Source of the DNA: an uncultured Clostridia bacterium
GTDB lineage: Bacteria; Bacillota; Clostridia; Christensenellales; Borkfalkiaceae
Length of the DNA: 64,000 bases
Assembly (NCBI GenBank): GCA_934278995.1
Contig: CAKQWM010000011.1
Coordinates: 18,871 to 82,870 of the forward strand
Direction: 5' to 3'
A model generated the notes under the pieces. The model saw only the letters and a program-made list of their open reading frames with translations, had not been told where the DNA came from and made no database searches. The stretch's first letter is position 1. Each line of letters begins with the position of its first letter. Made by a program: the position numbers and the translations under genes. This document shows, piece after piece, positions 16,835-25,502 of the stretch.

Positions 16835-17720
16835 AAGCCCTAAAAAAACCTCTCAAAACTTACTCGTTTTCGTAATCGACATAATAATCGGCATAATAAT
16901 GGTTGCGATTATGCTGATTTTTTTAAACACCGTCGAGTGGTACCTTAAACTGCTTGCTTATTTATGTATAGGCGGGTTTACCGTTTCATGCGCGGTTTTT
17001 TTCTTTCTGAAAAAGGAATCTCTTTTCAAAACGGCATTTTGTTGTAACGTAGTAACCCTTATATTCGTTCTGACCTTCTTTTTGCTCAATCTGTTCGGGC
17101 TTTTCGATAGTTTAAAGGATTTAGAAAAGGTTAAAAAAATTATCCTCGACTGGGGCGCTTACGGATACGTTGTTTTCGTATTACTGCAACTTTTTCAGGT
17201 AATTATACTTCCCGCGCCGGGCTTCATATTTTATCTTGCGGGAGTTGCCGTTTACGGGCCTATAGAGGCGTTTTTTATCTCTTACGCCTCGGTGGTGGCG
17301 GGTTCTTGCATAGCGTTTTTTATCGGAAGATACGCCGGCAAACCGGTAGTTTATTGGTGCGTCGGTAAAGAAAGAACTGAAAAATATCTCGATCTTTTGG
17401 GCAATAAAGGCAACGTTTTGTTCGTGCTTATGCAAGTTTTGCCGTTTTTCCCCGACGATATTTTATGTATGGTCGCGGGGCTTACGAAAATGACGTTTAA
17501 GTTTTTTCTGATCGTAATGCTTATAGTCCGTCCCGTATATATAGGCGCCGTTTGTTTTTTGGCAACGGGCGATATAATACCTTTCGACGGGTGGGGAATA
17601 TTCGTGTGGATAGCGTTATTTTTGCTCTGCGCTTTAGCCTTCGTTTTATATTGCAAATATCAGACGCGTATAGAAGCGAAGTTTGCCTCGTTAGGAAAAA
17701 AGAAAAACGATAAAAAATAA
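16827..17720 (+). CDS. TVP38/TMEM64 (SNARE-associated/DedA-like) membrane protein
   Basis: This 297-residue polytopic membrane protein has two N-terminal helices, a third near residue 70, and then a VTT-domain core: LQVIILPAPGFIFYLAGVAVYGPIEAFFISYASVVAGSCIAFFIGRYAGKP, followed by LFVLMQVLPFFPDDILCMVAGLTKM. These re-entrant-loop motifs (including F..GR.AG and PFFPDD) are typical of the TVP38 family, some of whose relatives act as lipid flippases or scramblases. Overlap with pgsA by 8 bp suggests a role in phospholipid handling. The C-terminus is a short Lys-rich cytoplasmic tail. Confidence 0.85.
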   Translation: MTESPKKTSQNLLVFVIDIIIGIIMVAIMLIFLNTVEWYLKLLAYLCIGGFTVSCAVFFFLKKESLFKTAFCCNVVTLIFVLTFFLLNLFGLFDSLKDLEKVKKIILDWGAYGYVVFVLLQLFQVIILPAPGFIFYLAGVAVYGPIEAFFISYASVVAGSCIAFFIGRYAGKPVVYWCVGKERTEKYLDLLGNKGNVLFVLMQVLPFFPDDILCMVAGLTKMTFKFFLIVMLIVRPVYIGAVCFLATGDIIPFDGWGIFVWIALFLLCALAFVLYCKYQTRIEAKFASLGKKKNDKK

Positions 17721-17775
17721 GTGAAAAAGTCGTCGTTGCGTCATATCACGATGACCGGAAAGTTAATAAAAAAAT

Positions 17776-17810
17776 AAGCCGAAGCGGGCAGGTTCCTGTT
17801 TCGACTTTTT
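17776..17810 (+). terminator. Probable terminator after the pgsA operon
   Basis: AAGCCGAAGCGGG pairs imperfectly (one mismatch, two G-T pairs) with CCTGTTTCGACTT and is followed by TTT. Confidence 0.6.
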
Positions 17811-17868
17811 CTTTGACGCCGATTTTGCCTGATTTTCGTCGCGTACGCAATAGGGTTTTTGAAAATCG

Positions 17869-17929
17869 TTGACATAATTGTAAAGAAAGAGTAAAATAAC
17901 CGTGTATATACGCGTCGTTTCGTATATAC
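17869..17929 (+). promoter_or_regulatory. aroF operon promoter with 5'-terminal stem-loop
   Basis: TTGACA (17869-17874) and TAAAAT (17892-17897) are spaced by 17 bp. The predicted start near 17904 opens directly into the perfect hairpin GTATATACG (17904-17912) / CGTATATAC (17921-17929). The rest of the ~95-nt leader ends in GGGGAG before ATG 17999. I see no T-box or peptide-leader attenuator. Confidence 0.65.
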
Positions 17930-17998
17930 GGACTAATCCGCGCTGCGTACGGGTTATTACGACAAAATAAAAGCCGACTTTACGGTCGGGGAGTTTTT

Positions 17999-19012
17999 AT
18001 GGTTATAGCGATAAAAAAAGAAGCAAGTAAAGAAAGTTTAAACGCGCTTATTTCGTATCTTGATTCCTGCGGGGTGAACGTCGATTTTCAAAATCTTGCT
18101 GAATACGACCTTTTGACGGTTACGGGCGCGGTTTATAAAATAGACGTCGAGCGCGTTAGGGCTTTCGACGTCGTAGAAAGAGTAAAACGCATAACGGAGC
18201 CTTTCATACTTGCGTCGAGGAAGTTTTGCGAAACAGATACCGTTATTAAAGTTTGCGGGCGCAAAATCGGCGGAAATAATTTTACGGTTATCGCAGGACC
18301 TTGCGCCGTCGAGTCTGAAAAAAGCATAATAGAGACGGCAATCGCCGTAAAAAAAGCGGGCGCCGACTTTTTAAGAGGCGGAGCGTTTAAACCGAGGACC
18401 TCGCCTTATTCGTTTCAGGGTTTAAAAGAGGACGGAATTAAATTTTTATTGAAAGCGAAAAGAGAAACGGGGCTTCCACTCGTGTCTGAAATAACGAGCG
18501 AAAAATCCGCAGATTTGTTTTACGACGTTGACGTAGTGCAAATCGGCGCAAGAAATATGCAAAATTACGCCCTTATCAGAGAAATAGCGAAGATGAAAAA
18601 GCCCGTTTTATTGAAACGCGGGACTATGGCTTCCGTCGAAGAATTGCTGATGAGCGCGGAATATCTTTTATCCGAAGGCGCCAAAGACGTTATTTTATGC
18701 GAAAGAGGTATAAAAACTTTTGAACCCGTTACGAGAAGTTCTCTCGATTTGTCGTCTTTGCCGGCGCTGAAAGAAATTACTCATCTTCCCGTTATAGCGG
18801 ATCCGAGCCACGCCGCCGGTTATAGACGCTTCGTGGCGCCTCTTTCTTACGCCGCGGCGGCGGTCGGGGCAAAAGGGCTTATGATAGAGGTAAGCGATAA
18901 CCACGAATCTGCTTTATCCGACGGGGCGCAGGCTGTTTCTTCAAACGAATTAAAAGAGATAATTTTAAATGTCAAGAAAATACAAAAGTTGCTCTATAAG
19001 CCCGAAAACTAA
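17999..19012 (+). CDS. aroF: 3-deoxy-7-phosphoheptulonate (DAHP) synthase
   Basis: This enzyme condenses phosphoenolpyruvate and erythrose-4-phosphate, the first step of the shikimate pathway. The 337-residue protein has an N-terminal ferredoxin-like (ACT-like) regulatory domain of about 90 residues and a KDO8P-synthase-type barrel: FTVIAGPCAVES, FLRGGAFKPRTSPYSFQG, VQIGARNMQNYALIREI, KPVLLKRGTMA, VILCERGIKTFEP and VIADPSHAAGYR are all clear. This is the type I-beta form found in Bacillota and Thermotoga, usually feedback-inhibited through the N-terminal domain. It opens the aro operon and is preceded by GGGGAG. Confidence 0.95.
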   Translation: MVIAIKKEASKESLNALISYLDSCGVNVDFQNLAEYDLLTVTGAVYKIDVERVRAFDVVERVKRITEPFILASRKFCETDTVIKVCGRKIGGNNFTVIAGPCAVESEKSIIETAIAVKKAGADFLRGGAFKPRTSPYSFQGLKEDGIKFLLKAKRETGLPLVSEITSEKSADLFYDVDVVQIGARNMQNYALIREIAKMKKPVLLKRGTMASVEELLMSAEYLLSEGAKDVILCERGIKTFEPVTRSSLDLSSLPALKEITHLPVIADPSHAAGYRRFVAPLSYAAAAVGAKGLMIEVSDNHESALSDGAQAVSSNELKEIILNVKKIQKLLYKPEN

Positions 19013-19033
19013 GTATTTTTAGGAGCGCGACGT

Positions 19034-20026
19034 ATGAAAACGATTAAAATAAATACCGAAAAACCATACGGCGTTACTATAGCGCGCGGGTATAAAGACT
19101 TTTGTTTGGATAAAAAATTCAGCAAAACGCTTATCGTTACGGACGAAAACGTTTACAGGCTTTATCTTGATGAGGTAAAAAGTTTGTTTGACGGCGAAGT
19201 ATATACCGTCGCCATAAAAAGCGGGGAAACGTCAAAAAGCCTTGAAGGTTACTTTTGCGTATTAAACGTTTTATTTGAAAAAGGCTTTTCGAGAAACGAT
19301 CTTCTGGTTTGTCTCGGCGGCGGCGTCGTAGGCGACGTGGGCGGGTTCGCCGCGTCAACCTATCTTCGCGGAATTTCTTATATCGAAATGCCTACTACGC
19401 TGTTGTCGATGATAGATTCTTCCGTCGGAGGGAAAACGGGTATAAACTATCAGGGCGTCAAAAACTCGATAGGCTCGTTTTATACGCCGCGTTACGTTTA
19501 CGCAAATCTCGATACGCTAAATACTTTGCCGAAAAAAGAGTTTGAAAACGGCAAAGGGGAACTTACAAAATACTCGTTCCTTACAAAGACGGTATCTTCG
19601 GACGATTCTATAGAAAACGCGGTATATAACTCGGTAAAATTCAAAGCGGAAATTACCGAAAAAGACGAAAAGGACAGGGGCGTAAGGGCGCTTCTTAATC
19701 TCGGGCATACCGTAGGACACGCCGTAGAAGAACTTTCAAATTACACGCTTTCGCACGGGTTGTGCGTTTTTAAAGGGCTTTATTCCGCCGTTAAAATATC
19801 CGAAAAACTTTACGGGTTTACCGAGGAAAAATCAAAACGGCTCATAAACATGTTGAACGCGCAAAACGCAGACTATACGTTGCCTTATAAAAAAGAAGAA
19901 ATATTAAACGCAATAAGACGCGATAAAAAAGCCGACGGCGATAAAATCCGATTCGTTACGGTCTTTGACGTCGGCGATTGTCGCATCGAAGAACTGTCTT
20001 TTGACGAAATGGAGAAACTTTTATGA
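19034..20026 (+). CDS. aroB: 3-dehydroquinate synthase
   Basis: AroB converts DAHP to 3-dehydroquinate using NAD and a divalent metal. The 330-residue sequence shows the NAD-binding stretch LVCLGGGVVGDVGGFAASTYLRGI, the following PTTLLSMIDSSVGGKTGINYQGVKNSIGSFYTP, and metal-ligand histidines in LNLGHTVGHAVEELSNYTLSHG. It is slightly shorter than average (about 350). AGGAGCG lies before the ATG, 21 bases after aroF. The stop overlaps the aroA start as ATGA. Confidence 0.95.
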   Translation: MKTIKINTEKPYGVTIARGYKDFCLDKKFSKTLIVTDENVYRLYLDEVKSLFDGEVYTVAIKSGETSKSLEGYFCVLNVLFEKGFSRNDLLVCLGGGVVGDVGGFAASTYLRGISYIEMPTTLLSMIDSSVGGKTGINYQGVKNSIGSFYTPRYVYANLDTLNTLPKKEFENGKGELTKYSFLTKTVSSDDSIENAVYNSVKFKAEITEKDEKDRGVRALLNLGHTVGHAVEELSNYTLSHGLCVFKGLYSAVKISEKLYGFTEEKSKRLINMLNAQNADYTLPYKKEEILNAIRRDKKADGDKIRFVTVFDVGDCRIEELSFDEMEKLL

Positions 20027-21267
20027 AGATGCGTATCGTTCCTTCTTCCGCTGACGGCGCGATTACGGCTGTTTCGTCTAAATCGTACGCAATAAGGGCT
20101 GTTTTAGTGGCGGCTACCTTGTCTTGTAACCCCGTAAATATTTACGGCGTTTTTGATTGCGAAGACGTGTTAACCGCTATTTCCTGCCTTACCGACATGG
20201 GGACGCGTATTGAAAAGCATGAAAAATACCTTACGGTTTATCCCATAAAAAACCCCGTAAAAAGCCCCGCGTTATACGTAAACGAATCTGCCGCGACTTA
20301 TCGGTTTTTATTGCCCGTTTCGGCGGCGCTCGGAATAAACGCGCGATTTATTCTTGCAAAAAGTCTGGAAAACCGACCTATAGCCCCGCTTTTGGAGGCT
20401 TTAAAGCCTTTCGGAATTACATATTCGGATAACGTTGTACAAGGTAAGTTAAAAACCGATGAAATTACGGTTGACGGAAGTTTAAGTTCTCAATTCGTAT
20501 CGGGGCTTATATTTGCGCTTTCCGTCATAAACAAAAAATCCGTACTGACGGTTACGGGAAATACTGTGTCCGAAGGTTATATCGATATGACGAAAGAGGT
20601 TTTACAGTCTTTCGGCGTTACGGTTACCAAAGATGAAAATCGTTATTATATAGAAAGAAAGCCTATAGACGCGGAAAAATATTTCGTTGAGGGCGATTGG
20701 TCGGGCGCGGCGTTTCATTTGTGCGCCGGTGCGATAAAGGGCGTAGTTACCGTCAAAGGGCTTAATATAAATTCGCTTCAGAAAGACAAAGCGATTCTTG
20801 ACGTTTTATCCTCTTACGGGGCTGAAATTATAGTTGAAAACGACTGCGTTACGGTAAAAAGCAACAAGCGCATGCCGTTTACCTTTAACGCCGAAGATTG
20901 CCCCGATTTGGTTCCCGCACTTGCGGTAATTGCGGCGTACGCCGAAGGAAAGAGCGAAATCAAAGGGGTTTCGAGGCTTAAAATTAAAGAATCCGACAGA
21001 ATTTCAGAAATAATATCGATGCTTGACAAGGCTAAGATAAAAGCGGAGTTTTCAAACGATAAGATTATCGTTTACGGCGGTAAGGTTTACGGCGGAAATT
21101 TTATATCCGCAGACCATCGCATCGTTATGGCTTCGGCAATTTTAGCAAGGTTTGCCGAAAAAGAATCCGTCGTTTTTGATGCGAACGCCGTTAAAAAATC
21201 ATACCCCGGTTTTTTTGACGATTATAAATTAACGGGAGGAAACTTTTGTGTCGATATGGCGCGGTAA
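20023..21267 (+). CDS. aroA: 3-phosphoshikimate 1-carboxyvinyltransferase (EPSP synthase)
   Basis: AroA joins shikimate-3-phosphate and PEP. The 414-residue two-domain protein shows the SKSYAIRAV motif near residue 18, NESAATYRFLLPVSAALG, the SSQFVSGLIFAL segment, EGDWSGAAFHLCAGA, DCPDLVPALAVIAAYAEG, LKIKESDRI and DHRIVMASAILA. The sequence is quite divergent from class I EPSP synthases. The start codon overlaps the aroB stop (ATGA), and aroC begins 20 bases before its own stop. It carries a copy of the dispersed motif. Confidence 0.93.
   Translation: MKMRIVPSSADGAITAVSSKSYAIRAVLVAATLSCNPVNIYGVFDCEDVLTAISCLTDMGTRIEKHEKYLTVYPIKNPVKSPALYVNESAATYRFLLPVSAALGINARFILAKSLENRPIAPLLEALKPFGITYSDNVVQGKLKTDEITVDGSLSSQFVSGLIFALSVINKKSVLTVTGNTVSEGYIDMTKEVLQSFGVTVTKDENRYYIERKPIDAEKYFVEGDWSGAAFHLCAGAIKGVVTVKGLNINSLQKDKAILDVLSSYGAEIIVENDCVTVKSNKRMPFTFNAEDCPDLVPALAVIAAYAEGKSEIKGVSRLKIKESDRISEIISMLDKAKIKAEFSNDKIIVYGGKVYGGNFISADHRIVMASAILARFAEKESVVFDANAVKKSYPGFFDDYKLTGGNFCVDMAR
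20365..20385 (-). repeat. Dispersed 21-bp motif, copy 5 (inside aroA)
   Basis: Read on the minus strand it is GGCTATAGGTCGGTTTTCC. It is in frame in aroA as ENRPIAP. The identical 16-mer ACCGACCTATAGCCCC recurs at copy 10. Confidence 0.65.
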
Positions 21268-22306
21268 AACAATACGAATAGAAATTTTCGGTGCTTCGCA
21301 TTCAGACGAAATAGGCGTTATCATAAATAACTTTCCTATGGAATCCTTCGATTTATCAGACTTAAAAAAGTTTTTAAACAGGCGAAAACCGACCTATAGC
21401 CCGATATTTACGTCAAGAAGAGAATCCGATACGCCGATTTTTTCAGGCGTCAGAAACGGAAAAATCGTTTCAAAAACCGTTAAAGCGATTATAAAAAACG
21501 AGGACGTAAAAAAAGCCGATTATTCTTATCTCTATGCAATTCCTCGTCCTTCCCACGCGGATCTTGCCGCGTACTTTTACGACGGAAGGCTCGACTTTTC
21601 GGGCGGCGGCGAATTTTCCGGCAGGTTGACCGCTCCGTTATGCGTGGCGGGCGGTATTGCAAAACAATTTTTAGCGCGCAGAGGAGTTTTTGTTCACGCT
21701 TATTTATCAAGGGTAGGTAGCGTAACGGCAAAATCGTTCGGTACGGATGAAATTACGGCTTCGGATTTTGTGAATTACGACGAAAAACCCTTTCCCTCTC
21801 TCGACAAGGAAAACGAGATGACGGAGGAAATAGAAAAAGCCCGTAGCGAAGGCGATTCCGTCGGCGGAGTTATAGAATGTATCGTTTTCGGAATGAAAAG
21901 AGGCGTCGGTGGCAGTCTGTTTGACGGTATGGAAGGTAAAATCGCAAATATCGTGTACGCCGTACCCGCGGTAAAAGGGGTTTCTTTCGGCGGCGGTTTT
22001 TCGCTTTCAACGCTGAAAGGAAGCCAAACGAACGATCAGATTTATATCGAAAATAACGATATTTTTACAAAAACCAACAATTCCGGGGGAATCGACGGCG
22101 GAATATTCAACGGCATGCCCGTAACGCTTTCCGTTGCGATAAAACCTACGCCGTCTATAGAAAAAGAGCAGGACAGCGTTTCTTTGCTTACCGGAGAAAA
22201 GGTAAAAATAAAGATAAAGGGAAGACACGACGCTTGCGTCGCCGTAAGAGCGGTGCCGGCGATAGAGTCCGCCGTAGCGATAGCCCTTTTGGATGAATTA
22301 TGTTAA
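21248..22306 (+). CDS. aroC: Chorismate synthase
   Basis: AroC eliminates phosphate from EPSP to give chorismate, using reduced FMN. The GTG at 21248 is chosen because GGGAGGA lies 6-7 bases upstream. The 352-residue sequence contains ASHSDEIGVIINNFP (family GxSHG region), RRKPTYSPIFTSRRESD, RPSHADLAAYF, GGGEFSGRLTAPLCVAGGIAKQFL, SVGGVIECI and NNSGGIDGGIFNGMPV with RAVPAIES near the end. It overlaps both neighbours (20 bp with aroA, 7 bp with the fusion gene), a sign of tight translational coupling. Confidence 0.95.
   Translation: MSIWRGKTIRIEIFGASHSDEIGVIINNFPMESFDLSDLKKFLNRRKPTYSPIFTSRRESDTPIFSGVRNGKIVSKTVKAIIKNEDVKKADYSYLYAIPRPSHADLAAYFYDGRLDFSGGGEFSGRLTAPLCVAGGIAKQFLARRGVFVHAYLSRVGSVTAKSFGTDEITASDFVNYDEKPFPSLDKENEMTEEIEKARSEGDSVGGVIECIVFGMKRGVGGSLFDGMEGKIANIVYAVPAVKGVSFGGGFSLSTLKGSQTNDQIYIENNDIFTKTNNSGGIDGGIFNGMPVTLSVAIKPTPSIEKEQDSVSLLTGEKVKIKIKGRHDACVAVRAVPAIESAVAIALLDELC
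21381..21401 (-). repeat. Dispersed 21-bp motif, copy 6 (inside aroC)
   Basis: Minus-strand copy differing from the consensus at one base (GGCTATAGGTCGGTTTTCG). It is in frame in aroC as RRKPTYSP. Confidence 0.7.
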
Positions 22307-23784
22307 AAATAGAAGAGTACAGAAAACATATAGACGCGCTTGACTACGAAATTAAATCGTTGCTTATTAAAAGACTCGATTATTGCAAAAAAATCGGGTT
22401 AGTTAAGGCGCAAAACGGACTTTCGGTCGAGGTGAAAGAAAGAGAAGAAGAAATCTTGTCAAGACTTACTTCGCGCGAAAATCAGGAAAATTCGGAATAT
22501 ATCGAAAAAGTTTACCAAACTATTTTTTATCAGACCAAAAACGCGCAAAAAACCGTCGGAAAAAAATTGAAAGCGTGCCTTGTCGGTGCGAATTTAACCC
22601 ATAGTTTGTCGCCTAAAATACACGAATTTTTCGGAACGGAATATACTCTCGAAGAACTTCCTTTATGCGGATTTAAAGAATTTTTTAATAATAACGAATA
22701 TTCTTGTTATAACGTTACAATGCCGTTTAAAGAAGAAGCCGAAGACCTTCTTAATGAAGTTTCGTCTGTTGCTAACGATATCGGCTCGGTTAATACGGTC
22801 ATGGTTAAAAACGGCAAAAAGTGGGGCTATAATACCGATATCGACGGTTTAAACTATTTGTTTTCGGATAATAACGTGTCGCTCGGCGGAAAAAAAGTAA
22901 TGATACTCGGCACCGGCGGAACGTCTAAAACGGCTCAGACTCTCGTAAAGAGAAACGGAGGAGAGTGCGTCGTGGTGGGGCGAAACGAAAAAATAAATTA
23001 TCTGAATTATCAAAATCACTGCGACGTCGAAATTTTAATAAACACCGCGCCCGTAGGGATAGACGGAAAAAGTTGTCTTGTAGATATAAACAAACTGCCA
23101 AAACTCGAATTTGTCGCCGACGTTTTGTATTATCCTTTAAAAACGCCTCTCCTTTCGGCGTGCGAAAAGCGCGGTATAAAAAGCGAAGGCGGTCTTAAAA
23201 TGCTCGTTTATCAGGCTCTTAAAGCGGAGGAAATCTGGCAGGACAAGAATTTCGAGGCTGATTTTTGTAAGGCTTACAAGCATACTCTTTACGGATATAA
23301 AAACATAGTGCTTACGGGGATGCCGTCGTGCGGAAAAAGCGTTATGGGCAGGCTCGTCGCCGAAAAATTGAAAATGAAGTTTATAGATACCGATGAAGAA
23401 ATCGAAAAAGTTTTCGGTTTGTCGCCGGAAAAAATCATTTCGGAAAGCGGCGAAGAACAATTCAGAAAACTCGAATCCGAAATAATCGATAAAATATCGA
23501 TGGAAACCGGCGCCGTTATCGCTACGGGCGGCGGAAGCGTGATAAAGAGAGAAAACCGGGAGTTTTTAAAAAGAAACGGCGTTATTTGCTACGTTTTAAG
23601 ACCTGTTGATTTGCTTTCGACCGAAAAAAGACCTTTGTCGAAAACGTTCGGCGTCGAAGAACTTTTTAAAAACCGCAAAGAGGCTTACGAATCCTCGTGC
23701 GATTTTACCGTGCAAAACGACGGGATGATAACAGACTGCGTCGGAAGGATAATTGACGAATATGAAAAACATCTTGATAATTAA
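22300..23784 (+). CDS. Trifunctional chorismate mutase / shikimate dehydrogenase / shikimate kinase
   Basis: This 494-residue fusion has three domains. Residues 1-88 are an AroQ-class chorismate mutase (IDALDYEIKSLLIKRLDYCKKIGLVK...). Residues ~90-338 are shikimate dehydrogenase AroE (GANLTHSLSPKIHEFF, YNVTMPFKEEA, NDIGSVNTV, NTDIDGL, the NADP loop GTGGTSKTA, YYPLKTPLL and EGGLKMLVYQA). Residues ~339-494 are shikimate kinase AroK, with Walker A GMPSCGKS at 340-347, DTDEEIE, FRKLESE, ATGGGSV and LSTEKRPL. The protein therefore performs two shikimate steps and the first step from chorismate to prephenate, bracketing AroA/AroC encoded next to it. It overlaps aroC by 7 bp and aroQ by 23 bp. No frame break is seen between domains. 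Confidence 0.93.
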   Translation: MLKIEEYRKHIDALDYEIKSLLIKRLDYCKKIGLVKAQNGLSVEVKEREEEILSRLTSRENQENSEYIEKVYQTIFYQTKNAQKTVGKKLKACLVGANLTHSLSPKIHEFFGTEYTLEELPLCGFKEFFNNNEYSCYNVTMPFKEEAEDLLNEVSSVANDIGSVNTVMVKNGKKWGYNTDIDGLNYLFSDNNVSLGGKKVMILGTGGTSKTAQTLVKRNGGECVVVGRNEKINYLNYQNHCDVEILINTAPVGIDGKSCLVDINKLPKLEFVADVLYYPLKTPLLSACEKRGIKSEGGLKMLVYQALKAEEIWQDKNFEADFCKAYKHTLYGYKNIVLTGMPSCGKSVMGRLVAEKLKMKFIDTDEEIEKVFGLSPEKIISESGEEQFRKLESEIIDKISMETGAVIATGGGSVIKRENREFLKRNGVICYVLRPVDLLSTEKRPLSKTFGVEELFKNRKEAYESSCDFTVQNDGMITDCVGRIIDEYEKHLDN

Positions 23785-24184
23785 CGGACCGAATCTTAAC
23801 ATGTTAGGTATCAGAGAACCGTCGCTTTACGGACAAAAAACCTATTGCGATCTTAAAAAATATCTTAAAAAGACGGCTGAAAAACTCGGCGTCAAGATAA
23901 AAATAAAACAATCGAATTACGAAGGTGAAATCGTTACTTTTATTCAGCGCGCCTATAAACGCTATGACGGAATAGTTATAAACGCGGGCGCCTATACCCA
24001 TACGAGCATCGCTATACTCGACGCTTTAAAAGCGGTCGGAATAAAAACTGCGGAGGTTCATCTTACCGACGTAGCGACGCGCGAAGAATATCGAAAAAAA
24101 AGTTTCATAAAAGAATACGCTTTTTTTTCGGTCGCGGGTGAAGGGTTTTCAGGCTATGAAAAAGCGATCGAAGCCCTCGTTTAG
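23762..24184 (+). CDS. aroQ: 3-dehydroquinate dehydratase, type II
   Basis: This 140-residue type II enzyme dehydrates 3-dehydroquinate to 3-dehydroshikimate and normally forms a dodecamer. Diagnostic segments are ILIINGPNLNMLGIREPSLYG, the QSNYEGEIV active-site region, VINAGAYTHTSIAILDAL and EVHLTDVATREEYRKKS. ATG 23762 lies inside the 3' end of the fusion gene. It completes a set that covers every step from DAHP to chorismate in one operon. No clear terminator follows before rpoA. Confidence 0.95.
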   Translation: MKNILIINGPNLNMLGIREPSLYGQKTYCDLKKYLKKTAEKLGVKIKIKQSNYEGEIVTFIQRAYKRYDGIVINAGAYTHTSIAILDALKAVGIKTAEVHLTDVATREEYRKKSFIKEYAFFSVAGEGFSGYEKAIEALV

Positions 24185-24277
24185 TTAAAGCCCGGGAAAA
24201 AAGCCCGATATGTAAAAACTCGACTTTTTTTGAACGATCGTCGGTTTTATTTGGCTTATATATTGCGTAAAAAACGC

Positions 24278-24306
24278 TTGTTTTTTGCAAATTTTTATGC
24301 TATTAT
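24278..24306 (+). promoter_or_regulatory. Probable sigma-A promoter for rpoA
   Basis: TTGTTT (24278-24283), a 17-bp spacer and TATTAT (24301-24306), about 80 bases before the rpoA start. Confidence 0.55.
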
Positions 24307-24387
24307 ATATGCATAACGGTTTTTTGACGTCCGCACGAATATCGACGGTATCAAACCATTCAAAACATTTAACGAAGGTGAAACTTT

Positions 24388-25344
24388 ATGGTAGAATTTA
24401 TTAAACCCAAAATTACCGCAAACTTATCCGAAGACGGTAAAACAGGAACGGTGGAAATATCTCCTCTTACGCACGGCTACGGGCTTACCGTCGGTAACTC
24501 GATAAGGCGTGTTCTTTTAAATTCCGTTCCCGGTATCGCCGTTACCAAGATCGGGTTGGAAGGAAACGACGGTTTGATTTTACACGAGTTTTCGGTTATG
24601 CCGGGCGTTAAAGAAGACGTGTGCGAAATCGTTCTCAACGTTAAAGAAATAGTTGCGACGATGGCGTCGGAATTTCCTACCGACGCGGTAATAGACGTCA
24701 CAGGGCCGATTGAAGTTACCGATTCTATGATAAAAGGCGACGGTATAACTTTACTTAACCCCGAACATCATATCGCTACCGTTGAAGACGGTTGCCGTTT
24801 CAGAATGGTTTTGACTTTTGAACACGGCTTCGGTTTCGTCACGAACGACGAAAACAGAAAACTTCATCCCGATTGTCCCATCGGCACTATTTTCGTGGAT
24901 TCCAAATATACGCCGATACGCCATATAGGGTTTACGGTAGATAGCGTTCGCGTCGATGACGTGTCCGATTACGAAAAACTTACTTTCGACGTACAAACGA
25001 GCGGTGTTCACAAAGTTGATGAAATGGTGGTTTACGCCGCCGGTATTTTAGCAAAACATTTTGCTTCGTTTACCGAACTTGCGCCGGACTATTTCGATAT
25101 TATAAAACTGAACGGAGAACCGCAGGACAGCGGTAAGGAAAACCTTTCAAAACCGATCGAAGAACTTCAACTTACCATAAGAAGTTACCATTGTTTAAAA
25201 CGCGCCAACATCAATACCGTTGAAGACATAACCAAAAAGACCGCCGAAGAAATGATGGGGTTGCGCTCGTTGGGACAAAAGTCTTATAACGAAATCAAAG
25301 ATAAAATACACGAACTCGGTTTTAAGTTTAAAGACGAAGAGTAA
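24388..25344 (+). CDS. rpoA: DNA-directed RNA polymerase alpha subunit
   Basis: This 318-residue protein has the full alpha architecture. The N-terminal dimerisation domain (about 1-235) includes LTHGYGLTVGNSIRRVLLNSVPG and LHEFSVMPGVKEDV. After a short linker, the C-terminal domain (about 250-318) reads PIEELQLTIRSYHCLKRANINTVEDI...LGQKSYNEIKDKI, which contacts UP elements and activators. Unusually, it is monocistronic, with its own promoter and terminator. Neither rpsD/rpsK/rpsM nor rplQ lies beside it. The N-domain is somewhat divergent (for example ATMASEFPTDAVIDVTGPIE). It is either the relocated sole rpoA or a second paralogue. Confidence 0.93.
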   Translation: MVEFIKPKITANLSEDGKTGTVEISPLTHGYGLTVGNSIRRVLLNSVPGIAVTKIGLEGNDGLILHEFSVMPGVKEDVCEIVLNVKEIVATMASEFPTDAVIDVTGPIEVTDSMIKGDGITLLNPEHHIATVEDGCRFRMVLTFEHGFGFVTNDENRKLHPDCPIGTIFVDSKYTPIRHIGFTVDSVRVDDVSDYEKLTFDVQTSGVHKVDEMVVYAAGILAKHFASFTELAPDYFDIIKLNGEPQDSGKENLSKPIEELQLTIRSYHCLKRANINTVEDITKKTAEEMMGLRSLGQKSYNEIKDKIHELGFKFKDEE

Positions 25345-25357
25345 TTTTAGCATATCC

Positions 25358-25393
25358 GTTGCAAGGAGGAAAAGAACCTTGCAACTTTTTTTT
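25358..25393 (+). terminator. Rho-independent terminator of rpoA
   Basis: GTTGCAAGG (25358-25366) pairs with CCTTGCAAC (25377-25385), followed by eight T. Confidence 0.9.
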
Positions 25394-25442
25394 GCCTTAA
25401 ACTTACGGACAAAAATTGCAGAAAATCCTTAAAGATATTTCG

Positions 25443-25471
25443 TTGACTTTTTTTACCTTTTGGCTTATCAT
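25443..25471 (+). promoter_or_regulatory. sigma-A promoter for purB
   Basis: TTGACT (25443-25448), 17 bp, TATCAT (25466-25471). The leader is short, about 25 nt, so there is no room for a purine riboswitch. Confidence 0.7.
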
Positions 25472-25502
25472 ATAAAAGTGAGAAAAATTTCGAGAGGCTT
25501 AC

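Noticed and set aside
25345..25502. Purine riboswitch before purB
   Set aside because: The purB promoter leaves a leader of only about 25 nt, too short for an aptamer, and the hairpin upstream is the rpoA terminator.
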